Source: a virus. From it: 27,189 nucleotides of DNA. Shown in pieces: positions 13,436 to 22,470 of the stretch. The notes beneath the pieces were generated by a model. It did no database searches. It was given only the letters and a program-made list of their open reading frames with translations, and was not told the origin of the DNA. Position numbers and translations under genes: made by a program. The DNA lies in IMG/VR virus record IMGVR_UViG_3300021959_000314, positions 1 through 27,189 of that record, one strand, 5' to 3'. Position 1 is the first letter of the stretch; every line of letters begins with the position of its first letter.

Positions 13436-13638
13436 TTGATGATGACATGCCGACACTAGGACTGAAACAAATGCACCCGTTACAGGTTCACGCGTTGATG
13501 GACTTCGTAGGAGAGGCGCTGAACCTAGCAGCCTTGACCGACGACGAAGAGATTCTGAGAGAAGTAGAGTCTTCCGCCGATGAACTGGTACGGTTGTTTG
13601 GCGGCAACGGTGTTAAGGTAACCGTCGAAGCTTACTGA
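13432..13638 (+). CDS. Small acidic hypothetical protein after the polymerase (68 aa)
   Basis: ATG 13432 forms ATGA with the polymerase stop and has GGGGAG upstream, so it is preferred over the in-frame ATG at 13417. The protein is acidic and mostly helical (HPLQVHALMDFVGEALNLAA, then DDEEILREVESSADELVRLF), ending in a short strand VKVTVEAY. No family is recognised. It is the last gene of the replication operon, and its last 7 bases overlap the end of the convergent virion operon. I see no terminator here. Confidence 0.6.
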   Translation: MIDDDMPTLGLKQMHPLQVHALMDFVGEALNLAALTDDEEILREVESSADELVRLFGGNGVKVTVEAY

Positions 13639-16600
13639 CGTTGTTGGCGGCGTAGGATTTCTTCGTTAGCAGCCTGCGCCGCTGGATCACTGCCCAAGAC
13701 TGACGGAGCTAGAGACTGAGCTCGCTGCAATAAGTTTGTTGCGCCAGTCGTTGCTTGATCCGCTAATCCGCTAATCGTATCCGTCGCTTGCCCTACAAAG
13801 GTTTCACTAGGCTGTGGTTGTGGAACCACGGGTTGTGGCGCGGGGGCTTTATCTTGTTGTATTAGGTCATCAAACATTCCCCCGCTTGGTGCGGGCGTTT
13901 CGGTGCCGTCGGATACTATAGGGTTGTTTAAATAGGACATTCTAGCTTTATTAATTAGTCCCAGAGGAAGTCTTTTTAATATCCGATTTTCTTTTTTGAC
14001 ATTTACTTCTTCAGAAACTTCTCGAAGTAAACTTCGACTAACTTTAATTGGCTCATATCGGTTATTAAAAATCATTGTAAGTTCGCGTTGGGAAACCCCC
14101 GTGTTGCGAAGAGCCTGCATTATCTGGCCTTTGTTCATGCCTGCGGATAGGGCCGTGTCGATCTTATTTTTTAATACAGCTTGGTGCTGCCGCTTGGCGT
14201 CGTTTGCTTGAACATACGCGTCTAAAATATCCTGCTCTGTAGCATCATTGTCGTCCGCAACCTTTGTAAAGATCTGAACCGCACTGGACCTGTCCGCGGA
14301 GTATGCACCAGCATCATATCCCAAGCTTCGACCGATGTTTACTTTCAAGGGACGAAGACCCGTAAGCATTGTGCCCGCTTCTTCCGCCACCGTAAACGGA
14401 TCACCAGTCTTTCCGGGCTCACCTGTGATTGCGCGGTTCAATCTGCCAGAAACAATCTCACCACCTTTGACGGTGTAAGCCTGCTCCACGATCCCAGGGA
14501 TGAAGGCTCCCGCTACATGGACCAAGGACTTAGATAGTTTGTCCCCCCAAAGTTCCCCGGGCTCATAGATCTCAGCGCCAGTCTGGGTTTTACCGTCTCG
14601 GATAGTAACATCAACAAGACGTTCCGTTGCCAAAGCCTCTGATGCAAACGGCTCCGAAAACTTCTTGAACGCTTCAATCGCAGCGAAACCAATTTGCTCT
14701 GCCTCATTGGCCCCGATCTCCCCCTTCTGTTGGTAGACTTCCGCAGCGGCTCGTGCAGGAGCCAGCATAAACTCATAAGGAAGCATGTATGACAGATCGA
14801 CAACCTCTGCGTTCAGGTCCTTGTCTGGTTTCTCTAAGAACATCATCGTGTTACCGATAGACCAGAACGGCTTGTTCTTTTCCAGAAGATCCTCTTCTGC
14901 TTCTGTAATGCCCAAGATGTTATGCGCTGCATCCCGCATTGCAACAGGTGCAACCGTAGCCATAGATATGTAACCCGTAAGACGCTCGGCCCCAATGCCA
15001 CGCACCTGACGAGCGAACGCTCTAGCCTGCTGCTCACCCATGGCTTGAATCATTTCAGGGGTAGCCTTAAAGCCTAGTTCCTTGACCGCTCGGTTTACAA
15101 TGTTGCCAGAAGTACGAATGATTTCCGCAGGGAACGCCATAAAGTTACCCATAACAGGGATTCGACGCAGGGATTTAATGACTTCAGGAACCATAGAATA
15201 TGTAGGCATGGTCTGCTTAACCACGTCTGTTGCCAGCATGTTGCCAAAGTCTGTGCCCGCGATAGAAGAGGTTCGCTGCGCTAACCCAGCTTGCTGGAAC
15301 GCATCTTGAATCAAGGGGTTAACATTCTCTATATCAATACCAGCCTTACGCATCGCTGCGCCGTACCGAGCTTTCTCGCCAAGAGCACCCACCACCTTCC
15401 AGTAGTCGTCACCTAACTGGTAAGTTTTTTCCATAAACTTTACCCCAGTGCCAATGACCGGGGTCTTGCGAACTAAACTGCCTCCTTTAGTAAGAAGAGA
15501 GGACACACCTTCTTCGGTCTGCTCCTGCATCAACTTTTTAAGTTCGTTGAGTTGAATGTTTTGACCGATGGCGCCTTCGTCTTGCATAGCCTTGAGCAAC
15601 CGGAACTGTTCTGGGCTGTCCACCGCGTTAGCTACCAGCACTTGTCCGCTCTCAAAGATGCCCATGTTGCGGCCAAGCAATCCGTTTGCCCCCACAACAA
15701 AGGTGTTCGACAAGAAGTTACGAACCTGTGACAACGGATTAAGAACCGTCTTCGTCATCTGGGACAGACCCTTGAGTTGCAAGGATACAGCAAGGGCATC
15801 CTGCACAAAAGACTGTGATCGACTTGGTGTAGTCAAACTATTAGCAATCTCGGTCGGAACGTAGTTGCCAGACAAAGACCCATACTTGCCACCAAACACG
15901 TTCTCCGAATCAAACTCACCCATCTTGGTATAGTTTAACTCTTCCGTAAGAACTTTGACCTGATCATCAGTCAGGTTGTTTCCGTTGATGGCAAAGGGCC
16001 GACCGCCTGCGTTCATCTTTTGAACGGCCTCGTCAAAGAACTGAACCTGCCCTGGGGTCGAGGCAGACTGTGCGGTGTTGCTGATCGAGTCAAACAATCT
16101 TTGCGAGGCCATCGTAGTAGACATGTTGTCCACTGTGCGTAGGAACGCCTCCTTTGGATTACGAACCTCGCCCATCATTTCCCGCAGCACAGGAGCTTGT
16201 TCCAAGAACGCCGAACGATCTTTTAACATTCCGTCTGCCAACTTAAACAGCGAGGTGCGCCCTACCACTTCCTTCGCGCCTTTCGCCACACCAGAACCAG
16301 CCTGTCTAGCAGCCGCCTCTGGCGTCAAACCAAAGGAGTTGACTGAAGACTTGTTAAATATGTCGTTGATAAACTGCGTAGCTTGTTGGTCCGCAGTCTG
16401 AGTATCAATGGTCGGGGTCCGAGTTTGGATGACATCTATAATTTGTTGCTTGGCCTCTTTGTACTGAGGCATGGACGCTGGGTTTACGTCTTGAAACTTT
16501 TTTGGATCCAAGTGTAGCTCGTACAACCGTCGGATGTATGTCCCCTGATTGTTCTGAAACTGTTGGAGAAGTTCATCCTGACGGACAGGATCAAGGTTTG

Positions 16601-17798
16601 GAGCAGAGCGAACAGAGGTTTCAAACTCTACGCTTAGATCATCGATTTTACTGCGCATGTTATCCACAGCAGTCCGGGCCTTGGCACCATAAACCTTAGT
16701 AAAGTCATCCTTACTCATGTTGCCTGTGAGAAAGTCCATCGTGTCATTGTAGGCTCGTTGCGTGGCGGACTTGCCTCTGCCTGTAAGACGTTGCAGGCGA
16801 ATAGCTTTGCTGATTGCAGACTCATACTCGCGTAAAAGTTTAGATGCCGCTGCTTCTTGGGCCTCGGTCATGCCTTCCGCAGTACGAACAGCGGTGGTTA
16901 TTTCGTTGGGTGCCAGCCCATCCGCGGTAAAGTTCTTCTTTAAGAAGTCCGCAGATTTAGGAAACAAACCTTTTGCTTTATCCCCTAAGTAATTCATTCC
17001 AGCCGACAGGCCACGAGCCAAAGTCGGAACGCCCGACAGTTCTGTGCGGCCAATTCCTTGGATTACGGCCCCCGCTACAGGCAGCACGACTTCTCCGGCA
17101 AGGTTAAAGCCCGCGCCTTCTACACCAAGCCGGAACTTGTTTCTCAGCCGTACCGCTGCGAGCTCCTTGCCTGTTAAACCGAACTCGTCTTCTGTTCTCA
17201 TAAGATCTGGCATAGCGTCCCAGCTATCTGCCAAGGTGGTCATGGTGCTAGGAGACACCAACACATCTGCTATGCCTGTCCCTGCCGTGGTCAGAGCAGC
17301 GCGACCCGCTCTTGTTTGGGTCAAAGCTTTGGGTGCAGTTCTTCCAAACGATTGCGCGGCCTTACCGAACCATGTTCGAGCAGCGGGAATCGCGGTCCCT
17401 GATTGCAAAGCTTTACGGGCCTTGTCCGCTTTGGAAACAAGACTAAACACCCCTAGCCCAGGGGTTGCGTATGTCGTAATAACTTCTGCGACTTTACCTG
17501 CGGAGCGTTCTGGCACTAGGCCCAGACTATCCTTCACGCCCTCAAAGGTTTCAGTGACCTTCTGTTGGGCTCCGTCTTCTATTAGATCAGCAGACGCTAG
17601 ACCCGCCGCTCCCAGTTCTGTCAAACCTTGACCGATGTTTACGATACCCGCACCAGCGCCACGGGCTATCGACCCGATGACCGTTTGATCCGACTCTTCG
17701 TCGGGCGCGTCTTCTATCAGATCATCAAACAAACCACCACTTGAACCAGAAGGTGTTGGGCTGTCTGTTTTTAATAAGTCGTCGAACAAACCTGCCAT
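13632..17798 (-). CDS. Giant internal virion/ejection-type protein (1388 aa)
   Basis: Last gene of the virion operon. ATG 17798 is preferred; an in-frame TTG at 17807 would overlap the upstream stop. Residues 3-9 (GLFDDLL), 21-28 (GGLFDDLI) and 1306-1313 (GGMFDDLI) are copies of one short motif in Pro/Ser-rich linkers at both ends. Between them the protein is mainly helical with Ala/Gly-rich segments (GSIARGAGAGIVNIGQG; AGEVVLPVAGAVIQG). Around 673-700 it has a NPLSQVRNFLSN region that recalls large phage 'polyvalent' and internal virion proteins. No peptidase or transglycosylase motif is seen. Length and gene order suggest a protein packed in the capsid and ejected with DNA, as with T7 gp16; this is inference. 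Confidence 0.7.
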   Translation of the reverse strand: MAGLFDDLLKTDSPTPSGSSGGLFDDLIEDAPDEESDQTVIGSIARGAGAGIVNIGQGLTELGAAGLASADLIEDGAQQKVTETFEGVKDSLGLVPERSAGKVAEVITTYATPGLGVFSLVSKADKARKALQSGTAIPAARTWFGKAAQSFGRTAPKALTQTRAGRAALTTAGTGIADVLVSPSTMTTLADSWDAMPDLMRTEDEFGLTGKELAAVRLRNKFRLGVEGAGFNLAGEVVLPVAGAVIQGIGRTELSGVPTLARGLSAGMNYLGDKAKGLFPKSADFLKKNFTADGLAPNEITTAVRTAEGMTEAQEAAASKLLREYESAISKAIRLQRLTGRGKSATQRAYNDTMDFLTGNMSKDDFTKVYGAKARTAVDNMRSKIDDLSVEFETSVRSAPNLDPVRQDELLQQFQNNQGTYIRRLYELHLDPKKFQDVNPASMPQYKEAKQQIIDVIQTRTPTIDTQTADQQATQFINDIFNKSSVNSFGLTPEAAARQAGSGVAKGAKEVVGRTSLFKLADGMLKDRSAFLEQAPVLREMMGEVRNPKEAFLRTVDNMSTTMASQRLFDSISNTAQSASTPGQVQFFDEAVQKMNAGGRPFAINGNNLTDDQVKVLTEELNYTKMGEFDSENVFGGKYGSLSGNYVPTEIANSLTTPSRSQSFVQDALAVSLQLKGLSQMTKTVLNPLSQVRNFLSNTFVVGANGLLGRNMGIFESGQVLVANAVDSPEQFRLLKAMQDEGAIGQNIQLNELKKLMQEQTEEGVSSLLTKGGSLVRKTPVIGTGVKFMEKTYQLGDDYWKVVGALGEKARYGAAMRKAGIDIENVNPLIQDAFQQAGLAQRTSSIAGTDFGNMLATDVVKQTMPTYSMVPEVIKSLRRIPVMGNFMAFPAEIIRTSGNIVNRAVKELGFKATPEMIQAMGEQQARAFARQVRGIGAERLTGYISMATVAPVAMRDAAHNILGITEAEEDLLEKNKPFWSIGNTMMFLEKPDKDLNAEVVDLSYMLPYEFMLAPARAAAEVYQQKGEIGANEAEQIGFAAIEAFKKFSEPFASEALATERLVDVTIRDGKTQTGAEIYEPGELWGDKLSKSLVHVAGAFIPGIVEQAYTVKGGEIVSGRLNRAITGEPGKTGDPFTVAEEAGTMLTGLRPLKVNIGRSLGYDAGAYSADRSSAVQIFTKVADDNDATEQDILDAYVQANDAKRQHQAVLKNKIDTALSAGMNKGQIMQALRNTGVSQRELTMIFNNRYEPIKVSRSLLREVSEEVNVKKENRILKRLPLGLINKARMSYLNNPIVSDGTETPAPSGGMFDDLIQQDKAPAPQPVVPQPQPSETFVGQATDTISGLADQATTGATNLLQRAQSLAPSVLGSDPAAQAANEEILRRQQRQ

Positions 17799-17799
17799 A

Positions 17800-20337
17800 C
17801 TATTCAAGCCCCGCTACATCATACCCTTTATTTTTAAGTCGTGTTAGCATAACGCTTTTCAACTCTGGTTTGGTTTTAAGAACACTTTTGTACTCAGCTA
17901 TGGCTTGTTCTTGAGTAGGTCTATCAGCCTCAGTGATTTCTTCAGAGACTACTCGATCCAAATATGTGTTTAACTTAGAGGGGTCAAGTTGACCATTGTC
18001 ATCCAGAAGAGCAGGGTAATCAAAAGGACTGCGAACAATAAGCTCTTTTAAACGAGTTCTTTCTCTGGTTGATGTGTATTTATCTGACCCTACATTACGA
18101 GCGCCAACAAGCTGCAAATCCCTGCCGAATTTTGTTTCGGCATCTTCTAATTGAAACGCTCGATTCATCGCAGCCATTTTAACTTTATCTGTACGCGCTT
18201 GCTGAGTGGCTCGATCCTGCTTCATCATCTTGGTGCCCGCAAGCAACCCGTTGGCTATGTTGGACAGAGCATTGGGGCTTTCGCCCGCGGCTATAGCAAA
18301 TCCAATCATTGCCATGTTGTGCCACATTTCCTTCTCAGCGTCTTTGTCTTTCATGCCTAGCATTTCGCTAAACATTCTCTCATACGCCTTGACCGATTCT
18401 TTGGGAGACAAGTTAACTTCTTGGCCTGTCATCTCAGAAAAGATTTGATTGGACGTATCTGTGGCTTTTTCCTCGGGCGTTTTATTTGAATTAGCAATTT
18501 TTACAATAGGCTCGAGGTTCGAGGGCCCAGATCTACCCGCATTCTCCGCCGCTTCTCTTCGTTGCTCCGGGGTTAAATCAGGAGTCGTTTGATCACCGCC
18601 TACTTCCTCGTCATCGGTTTCTACAGCCGCCGCTTCGGCTTCGGCTTCTACAACCTCGGGTTTTGCTGCGGCTTCCGCCTTTTGGAGTTGTTGCGCCTCA
18701 ATCTCATCCAGTGCATATGGCACATCTTTAAACGGTTTAGTCCTACTAAGAACTTGATCCACCGCAGAGGGTGGAGCCTCGGGTTCTTTGGCCGCAATTT
18801 CACGAGCGTCTCTCGCAGCCTTCGCTGCTAGATCTAAAAACTCTCCAGATCCTGTTGCTTCAAACCTTTGCTGCGCATCCTCTGCAACACGTTCAGCTTC
18901 CATTTGAGGCTGTACGTTCGTGTCGAAGTTGTACTGATCTATAACCATCTTCTGCACGTTAGCTTCTGCTCTTGATCCGCCTCCTAGCATGATCTCCGCA
19001 TTGCCTCCGCGTGGGCGGATGGCCCCTGTTTCTGGGTTGTAGTCAAAGACAGACATACCCATCGTGCCCTGATTTAAGGTCACTGGAACAAAACCTTCGT
19101 TCTCCGCAGCTGCGGCTAATTCTTCGGAAGCAAGTGCGGCTACAGGATCAAAATCACCTGCCAAGACTTCTTGTGTTCCCATGCTATCACCAAACCGAGG
19201 ATCCGTTCCCATTGGAATTAAATCTGGTGGCGGGTTCGGCATACTTGAGATGGCTTCATCTAAAAGACCTTGCCGCTGTGCAAGCTCAAGAACATCGGCG
19301 TTTCCTTCAATAATTGCTTGCTGTATTTGCTCAGTAGACAGGCTTGGCTCTTCGGATGTTGCCAAAATCTGTTCGGAAGGAGTTGCGTTGCCCTGCCCTT
19401 GAGCAAGTATGGCTTTACCCCGCAAAACAGGGTCTTCAATGTCTGACAACTGTTGCGTAAAATTACGAGCTTGGCCTTGTGGAACAGGAACAGCCATAGC
19501 CATGTCCTCTCCAGCAATGCGTTGTTGAACAGACAAGGGGCTGTCCTCTTGAGAAGTCATCCCCGCTAACGCCGCCGCGGCTTCTCCCATGGGCCCGCCT
19601 TGGTTTTCAGCAATAGAGCGGGCAGCAATTATATCTTCCATCGTAGGACTGCCGTCAGGAGTCATCCCAGCCAACGCCGCCGCGGCTTCTCCCATGGGCC
19701 CGCCTTGGTTTTCAGCGATAGAGCGGGCAGCAATTATATCTTCCATTGTAGGCGCCGCTGGAGCAGTAGGCTCAAACCCATCCGCCATAGGCATGCCAGT
19801 GCCACGCATTAACTCACCCATGCCTAGTCTAGGATCGGCTGTAAATTCAGGGGTGGTTACCGGATCCATTGTTTCAGGAACGGGTTGTGTGAACACACGA
19901 GGTTGTCCCTGCGGGACAGGCACAGCCATAGCCATGTCCTCTTCCGCAATCCGCTCGCCTTGAGTAAGAATCTCCCGCTTCAAGGAGGGCTCTTCTATCT
20001 CAACACCTGATTCTTCGTGAAATATCTTGTCTCGAATAACTCTAAAGGTATTACCTAAAAACCGAAGTATAGATCCTTGAACCGCATCATGCGCTGCGTG
20101 AACCTGAGCGCCTAAGTTACGATCAAGTGCTCGGAAATCCATAGGAGTTCGGCTAGACGAAGCAAGTTGATCCAAGGCTCCCTCGCCAGAGATTGCTCTT
20201 TCTCGAACGGTGCCACCACGCTCAAACTTCTGTACCTCATTCATTAACGGCTCGGACGAAGTCATGATGCCGCTCATCTGGGACAAACGGTTTCTTGCGC
20301 CTCGATTCGAAAAGAGCTTTCTGTCGTTTACGTTCAT
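17800..20337 (-). CDS. Large virion-type protein with internal repeats (845 aa)
   Basis: AAGGAG sits within the end of the upstream gene, a few bases before ATG 20337. The N-terminus is basic (NVNDRKLFSNRGARNRLSQM). Residues 129-289 contain a nested repeat: RIAEEDMAMAVPVPQGQ (129-145), a 35-residue unit starting PTMEDIIAARS at 196, the same unit again at 231, then RIAGEDMAMAVPVPQGQ (273-289). The middle is Pro/Glu/Ala-rich and probably disordered. The C-terminal 200 residues are helical and charged. No enzyme motif is seen. Its place between two other large low-complexity proteins suggests an internal virion component. Confidence 0.65.
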   Translation of the reverse strand: MNVNDRKLFSNRGARNRLSQMSGIMTSSEPLMNEVQKFERGGTVRERAISGEGALDQLASSSRTPMDFRALDRNLGAQVHAAHDAVQGSILRFLGNTFRVIRDKIFHEESGVEIEEPSLKREILTQGERIAEEDMAMAVPVPQGQPRVFTQPVPETMDPVTTPEFTADPRLGMGELMRGTGMPMADGFEPTAPAAPTMEDIIAARSIAENQGGPMGEAAAALAGMTPDGSPTMEDIIAARSIAENQGGPMGEAAAALAGMTSQEDSPLSVQQRIAGEDMAMAVPVPQGQARNFTQQLSDIEDPVLRGKAILAQGQGNATPSEQILATSEEPSLSTEQIQQAIIEGNADVLELAQRQGLLDEAISSMPNPPPDLIPMGTDPRFGDSMGTQEVLAGDFDPVAALASEELAAAAENEGFVPVTLNQGTMGMSVFDYNPETGAIRPRGGNAEIMLGGGSRAEANVQKMVIDQYNFDTNVQPQMEAERVAEDAQQRFEATGSGEFLDLAAKAARDAREIAAKEPEAPPSAVDQVLSRTKPFKDVPYALDEIEAQQLQKAEAAAKPEVVEAEAEAAAVETDDEEVGGDQTTPDLTPEQRREAAENAGRSGPSNLEPIVKIANSNKTPEEKATDTSNQIFSEMTGQEVNLSPKESVKAYERMFSEMLGMKDKDAEKEMWHNMAMIGFAIAAGESPNALSNIANGLLAGTKMMKQDRATQQARTDKVKMAAMNRAFQLEDAETKFGRDLQLVGARNVGSDKYTSTRERTRLKELIVRSPFDYPALLDDNGQLDPSKLNTYLDRVVSEEITEADRPTQEQAIAEYKSVLKTKPELKSVMLTRLKNKGYDVAGLE
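19556..19752 (-). repeat. Tandem 105-bp repeat inside the 845-residue protein gene
   Basis: A 92-base sequence at 19556-19647 recurs at 19661-19752 with only a few changes, in frame at a 105-base (35-codon) offset. It is flanked by a second repeated pair, 19473-19521 and 19901-19953, giving an A-B-B-A order. Confidence 0.9.
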
Positions 20338-20346
20338 AGTAACTCC

Positions 20347-22470
20347 TTACTGTCCTGCGCGGTACATACCGTAAAGTCCGGTGGCTAACCCGCCAGCCTG
20401 AGACATGAAACTTGGGCTCGGCGTAGAAGCCTGTGTGAAACTTGACTGACCAATCGGCATACCTTGGTAAATATCTGAGTAGAAACCAAGCTCCTGCATC
20501 GGCTGTTGATACTGTTGATACTGGTTTGCGAACTGCGCGTCCAGAATTGCCTGCTGTTGCTGCTGCTCCTGACCACCGATGTTCATCAAAGTATTCATGT
20601 CGTTTAGGTTCAGACCCTGTTGCGCCTCGCCAAGCTGCGCTTGCTGCATGCCCAAGGATCCAAGACCCTGACCAACACCCGCAATGCCCGATCCCAACTG
20701 GCCGTACTGACCAGCAATCGCGCCCATCTGACCTGCGCCCGCCAGTCCCATTTGACCGTACTGCTGACCCATCTGACCAACTTGAGCACCCAGACTTGCC
20801 GCTTGACCTGCGCCTTGCATGCCCATCTGTGCGCCCTGCATACCAAGTCCAGCACCTTGGCCCTGCGTTCCCGCCGCCATTTGAGCCCCCGCCAGTCCCA
20901 TTTGACCCGCGGATTGTGCGCCTTGCATGCCCATTTGTGCACCTTGCATCTGAGCTTGACCCGCTTGCTGTGCCGCGCCCATGCCCATCTGCGCTGATTG
21001 CGCGCCCAAGGCTCCAGCTTGACCCGCTGCCTGCATTCCCTGCCCAGTGCCAGCAAGATTGAGTTGTCCGCTCGTGGCACGGTTTGCTGCTGCCTGACCA
21101 AGTCCCGCCAGTCCAAGCTGCGTAGCCTGTGCCGCGGTGTTCGCACCCGCTTGTGTACCTTGCATAGCCGCTTGTCCGGCTTGACCTGCTGCCGACATAC
21201 CCGTCTGCGTAGCTTGCAACCCTGTGCCCGCACCCGCCTGACCAAGTTGACCCATAAGACCCGCTGCTGATTGCTGCCGACCTTTGGCCGCTTCGTATGC
21301 GGCTTGAGCTCTTTGAGACGCGCTCTCATATCCAGCCTGACGCATTCCCGCAGCAGTCTTAGCCTGCTGGTCCAACACGTTTCTACTAATCTCCGCGCCT
21401 TCGATGCCTTGGCGCGAGCCACCAAAGGCCCCCGCACCAACTGCTGTTGCACCAAGTTGATTCTGTTGCTGCTGCCCAGCGCGAGCAACATCCGCCATAG
21501 CGGCGTCAATTACTGACTGCTCGTATGGGTTCATGTAATCGCCAATAGCTGAAGGATCAAACTCTGCCGCTGATCCTTGAAGGCCGGATATACCAGCCTG
21601 CGCCGCGCTTAAACCAAATTGGCCTAGCTCGTCAGCCGCACTACCAGCCTTTAAAATGTTCTGCGCGGTCTGCTGCCCTTGGCTCTCCATGCGCTGCCCG
21701 TATTCCGGCAACTGTTGCAATGCCCCAAGGCCTACGCCCTCGGCCTTTCGACCTAAATTCATTACGTCTGCGCCTGCACCCATACCTGCACGTTGTGCTA
21801 ACGCACCAATGTCTTGGATGTCAGAAGCCGATCCAGTCAAAGCAGATTGCCCTGCCCCAACCTGACCTAGAATATTCTGTGCTGTTTCCTGCCCAGCTTG
21901 TACGCCCATGTTTGAAGCGTCCGCTATTCCGCGAACTCCACCCGCCGCAGCAAGTTCACCACGTTGCCCAGCTTCTATTACGCCTTGACGGCCTAGCGCA
22001 GCAACATCCACCCCTGCTTGAGCAGCCGCTTGTACTTCGGGGATTGCGCCTTGTAGTTGTTCAACCGCGAAATCACGATAAGGAACCGCCCCAGTATATG
22101 AGTCCGTCACCATTTGCTGCGCCGCAGCTAACGGGTTGTACCCCTGCTGCATTGTTTGCAACGCAGTACCAAGGCCCGTGACCCCCGCTCCTACGCTTCC
22201 GGCACCCGCTTGCAGCATTGGCAAGTACGAACCAACCCCGGATTGCGCTAATTGCGTTGCTTGTGTTTGAAGAGGAGTTCTGCCCGCAACCTGTCGGTTA
22301 GGCATTTGTAAGTTAGCAAGCTGGGCATCTGTTAACTGTCCCGACCGAGCTTCGTACTGACGCATTGCCTCGTCGAGAATCCCAGTATAGTTGGAATCCG
22401 CCGTAGACATATAGTTTTTCATCCAATCAGGAATATCCTGAATGTTTGTTGTTGTACTACCTTCGGCCAT
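20347..22470 (-). CDS. Gly/Ala/Gln-rich virion-type protein (707 aa)
   Basis: Start ATG 22470 forms TAATG with the upstream stop. The first 90 residues look ordered (IPDWMKNYMSTADSNYTGIL, then LDEAMRQYEARSGQL). Residues about 400-610 are almost only G, A, Q, M, L and S in repeating units such as MQGAQMGMQGAQ and QMGLAGAGQMGAI, rich in GxxxG and AxxxG spacing. That suits tightly packed, possibly membrane-inserting helices. The C-terminus has a Gln-rich stretch and ends GLATGLYGMYRAGQ. In podoviruses, internal core proteins of similar position (for example T7 gp14/gp15) form a channel in the host envelope; I infer a comparable role without sequence homology. Confidence 0.65.
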   Translation of the reverse strand: MAEGSTTTNIQDIPDWMKNYMSTADSNYTGILDEAMRQYEARSGQLTDAQLANLQMPNRQVAGRTPLQTQATQLAQSGVGSYLPMLQAGAGSVGAGVTGLGTALQTMQQGYNPLAAAQQMVTDSYTGAVPYRDFAVEQLQGAIPEVQAAAQAGVDVAALGRQGVIEAGQRGELAAAGGVRGIADASNMGVQAGQETAQNILGQVGAGQSALTGSASDIQDIGALAQRAGMGAGADVMNLGRKAEGVGLGALQQLPEYGQRMESQGQQTAQNILKAGSAADELGQFGLSAAQAGISGLQGSAAEFDPSAIGDYMNPYEQSVIDAAMADVARAGQQQQNQLGATAVGAGAFGGSRQGIEGAEISRNVLDQQAKTAAGMRQAGYESASQRAQAAYEAAKGRQQSAAGLMGQLGQAGAGTGLQATQTGMSAAGQAGQAAMQGTQAGANTAAQATQLGLAGLGQAAANRATSGQLNLAGTGQGMQAAGQAGALGAQSAQMGMGAAQQAGQAQMQGAQMGMQGAQSAGQMGLAGAQMAAGTQGQGAGLGMQGAQMGMQGAGQAASLGAQVGQMGQQYGQMGLAGAGQMGAIAGQYGQLGSGIAGVGQGLGSLGMQQAQLGEAQQGLNLNDMNTLMNIGGQEQQQQQAILDAQFANQYQQYQQPMQELGFYSDIYQGMPIGQSSFTQASTPSPSFMSQAGGLATGLYGMYRAGQ

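Noticed and set aside
13620-13660. Bidirectional terminator between the convergent operons
   Set aside because: Only a weak 6-bp stem with a bulge can be drawn, and neither strand has a T-run after it.
17044-17631. 195-residue + strand frame opposite the giant virion gene
   Set aside because: It is antisense to a well-supported gene, has no ribosome binding site, and its composition is a complement artefact.
20610-21516. Long shadow frames opposite or alongside the 707-residue gene (for example 299 aa)
   Set aside because: They mirror the low-complexity repeats of the real gene in other frames, are rich in Arg/Cys/Leu, and lack start signals.
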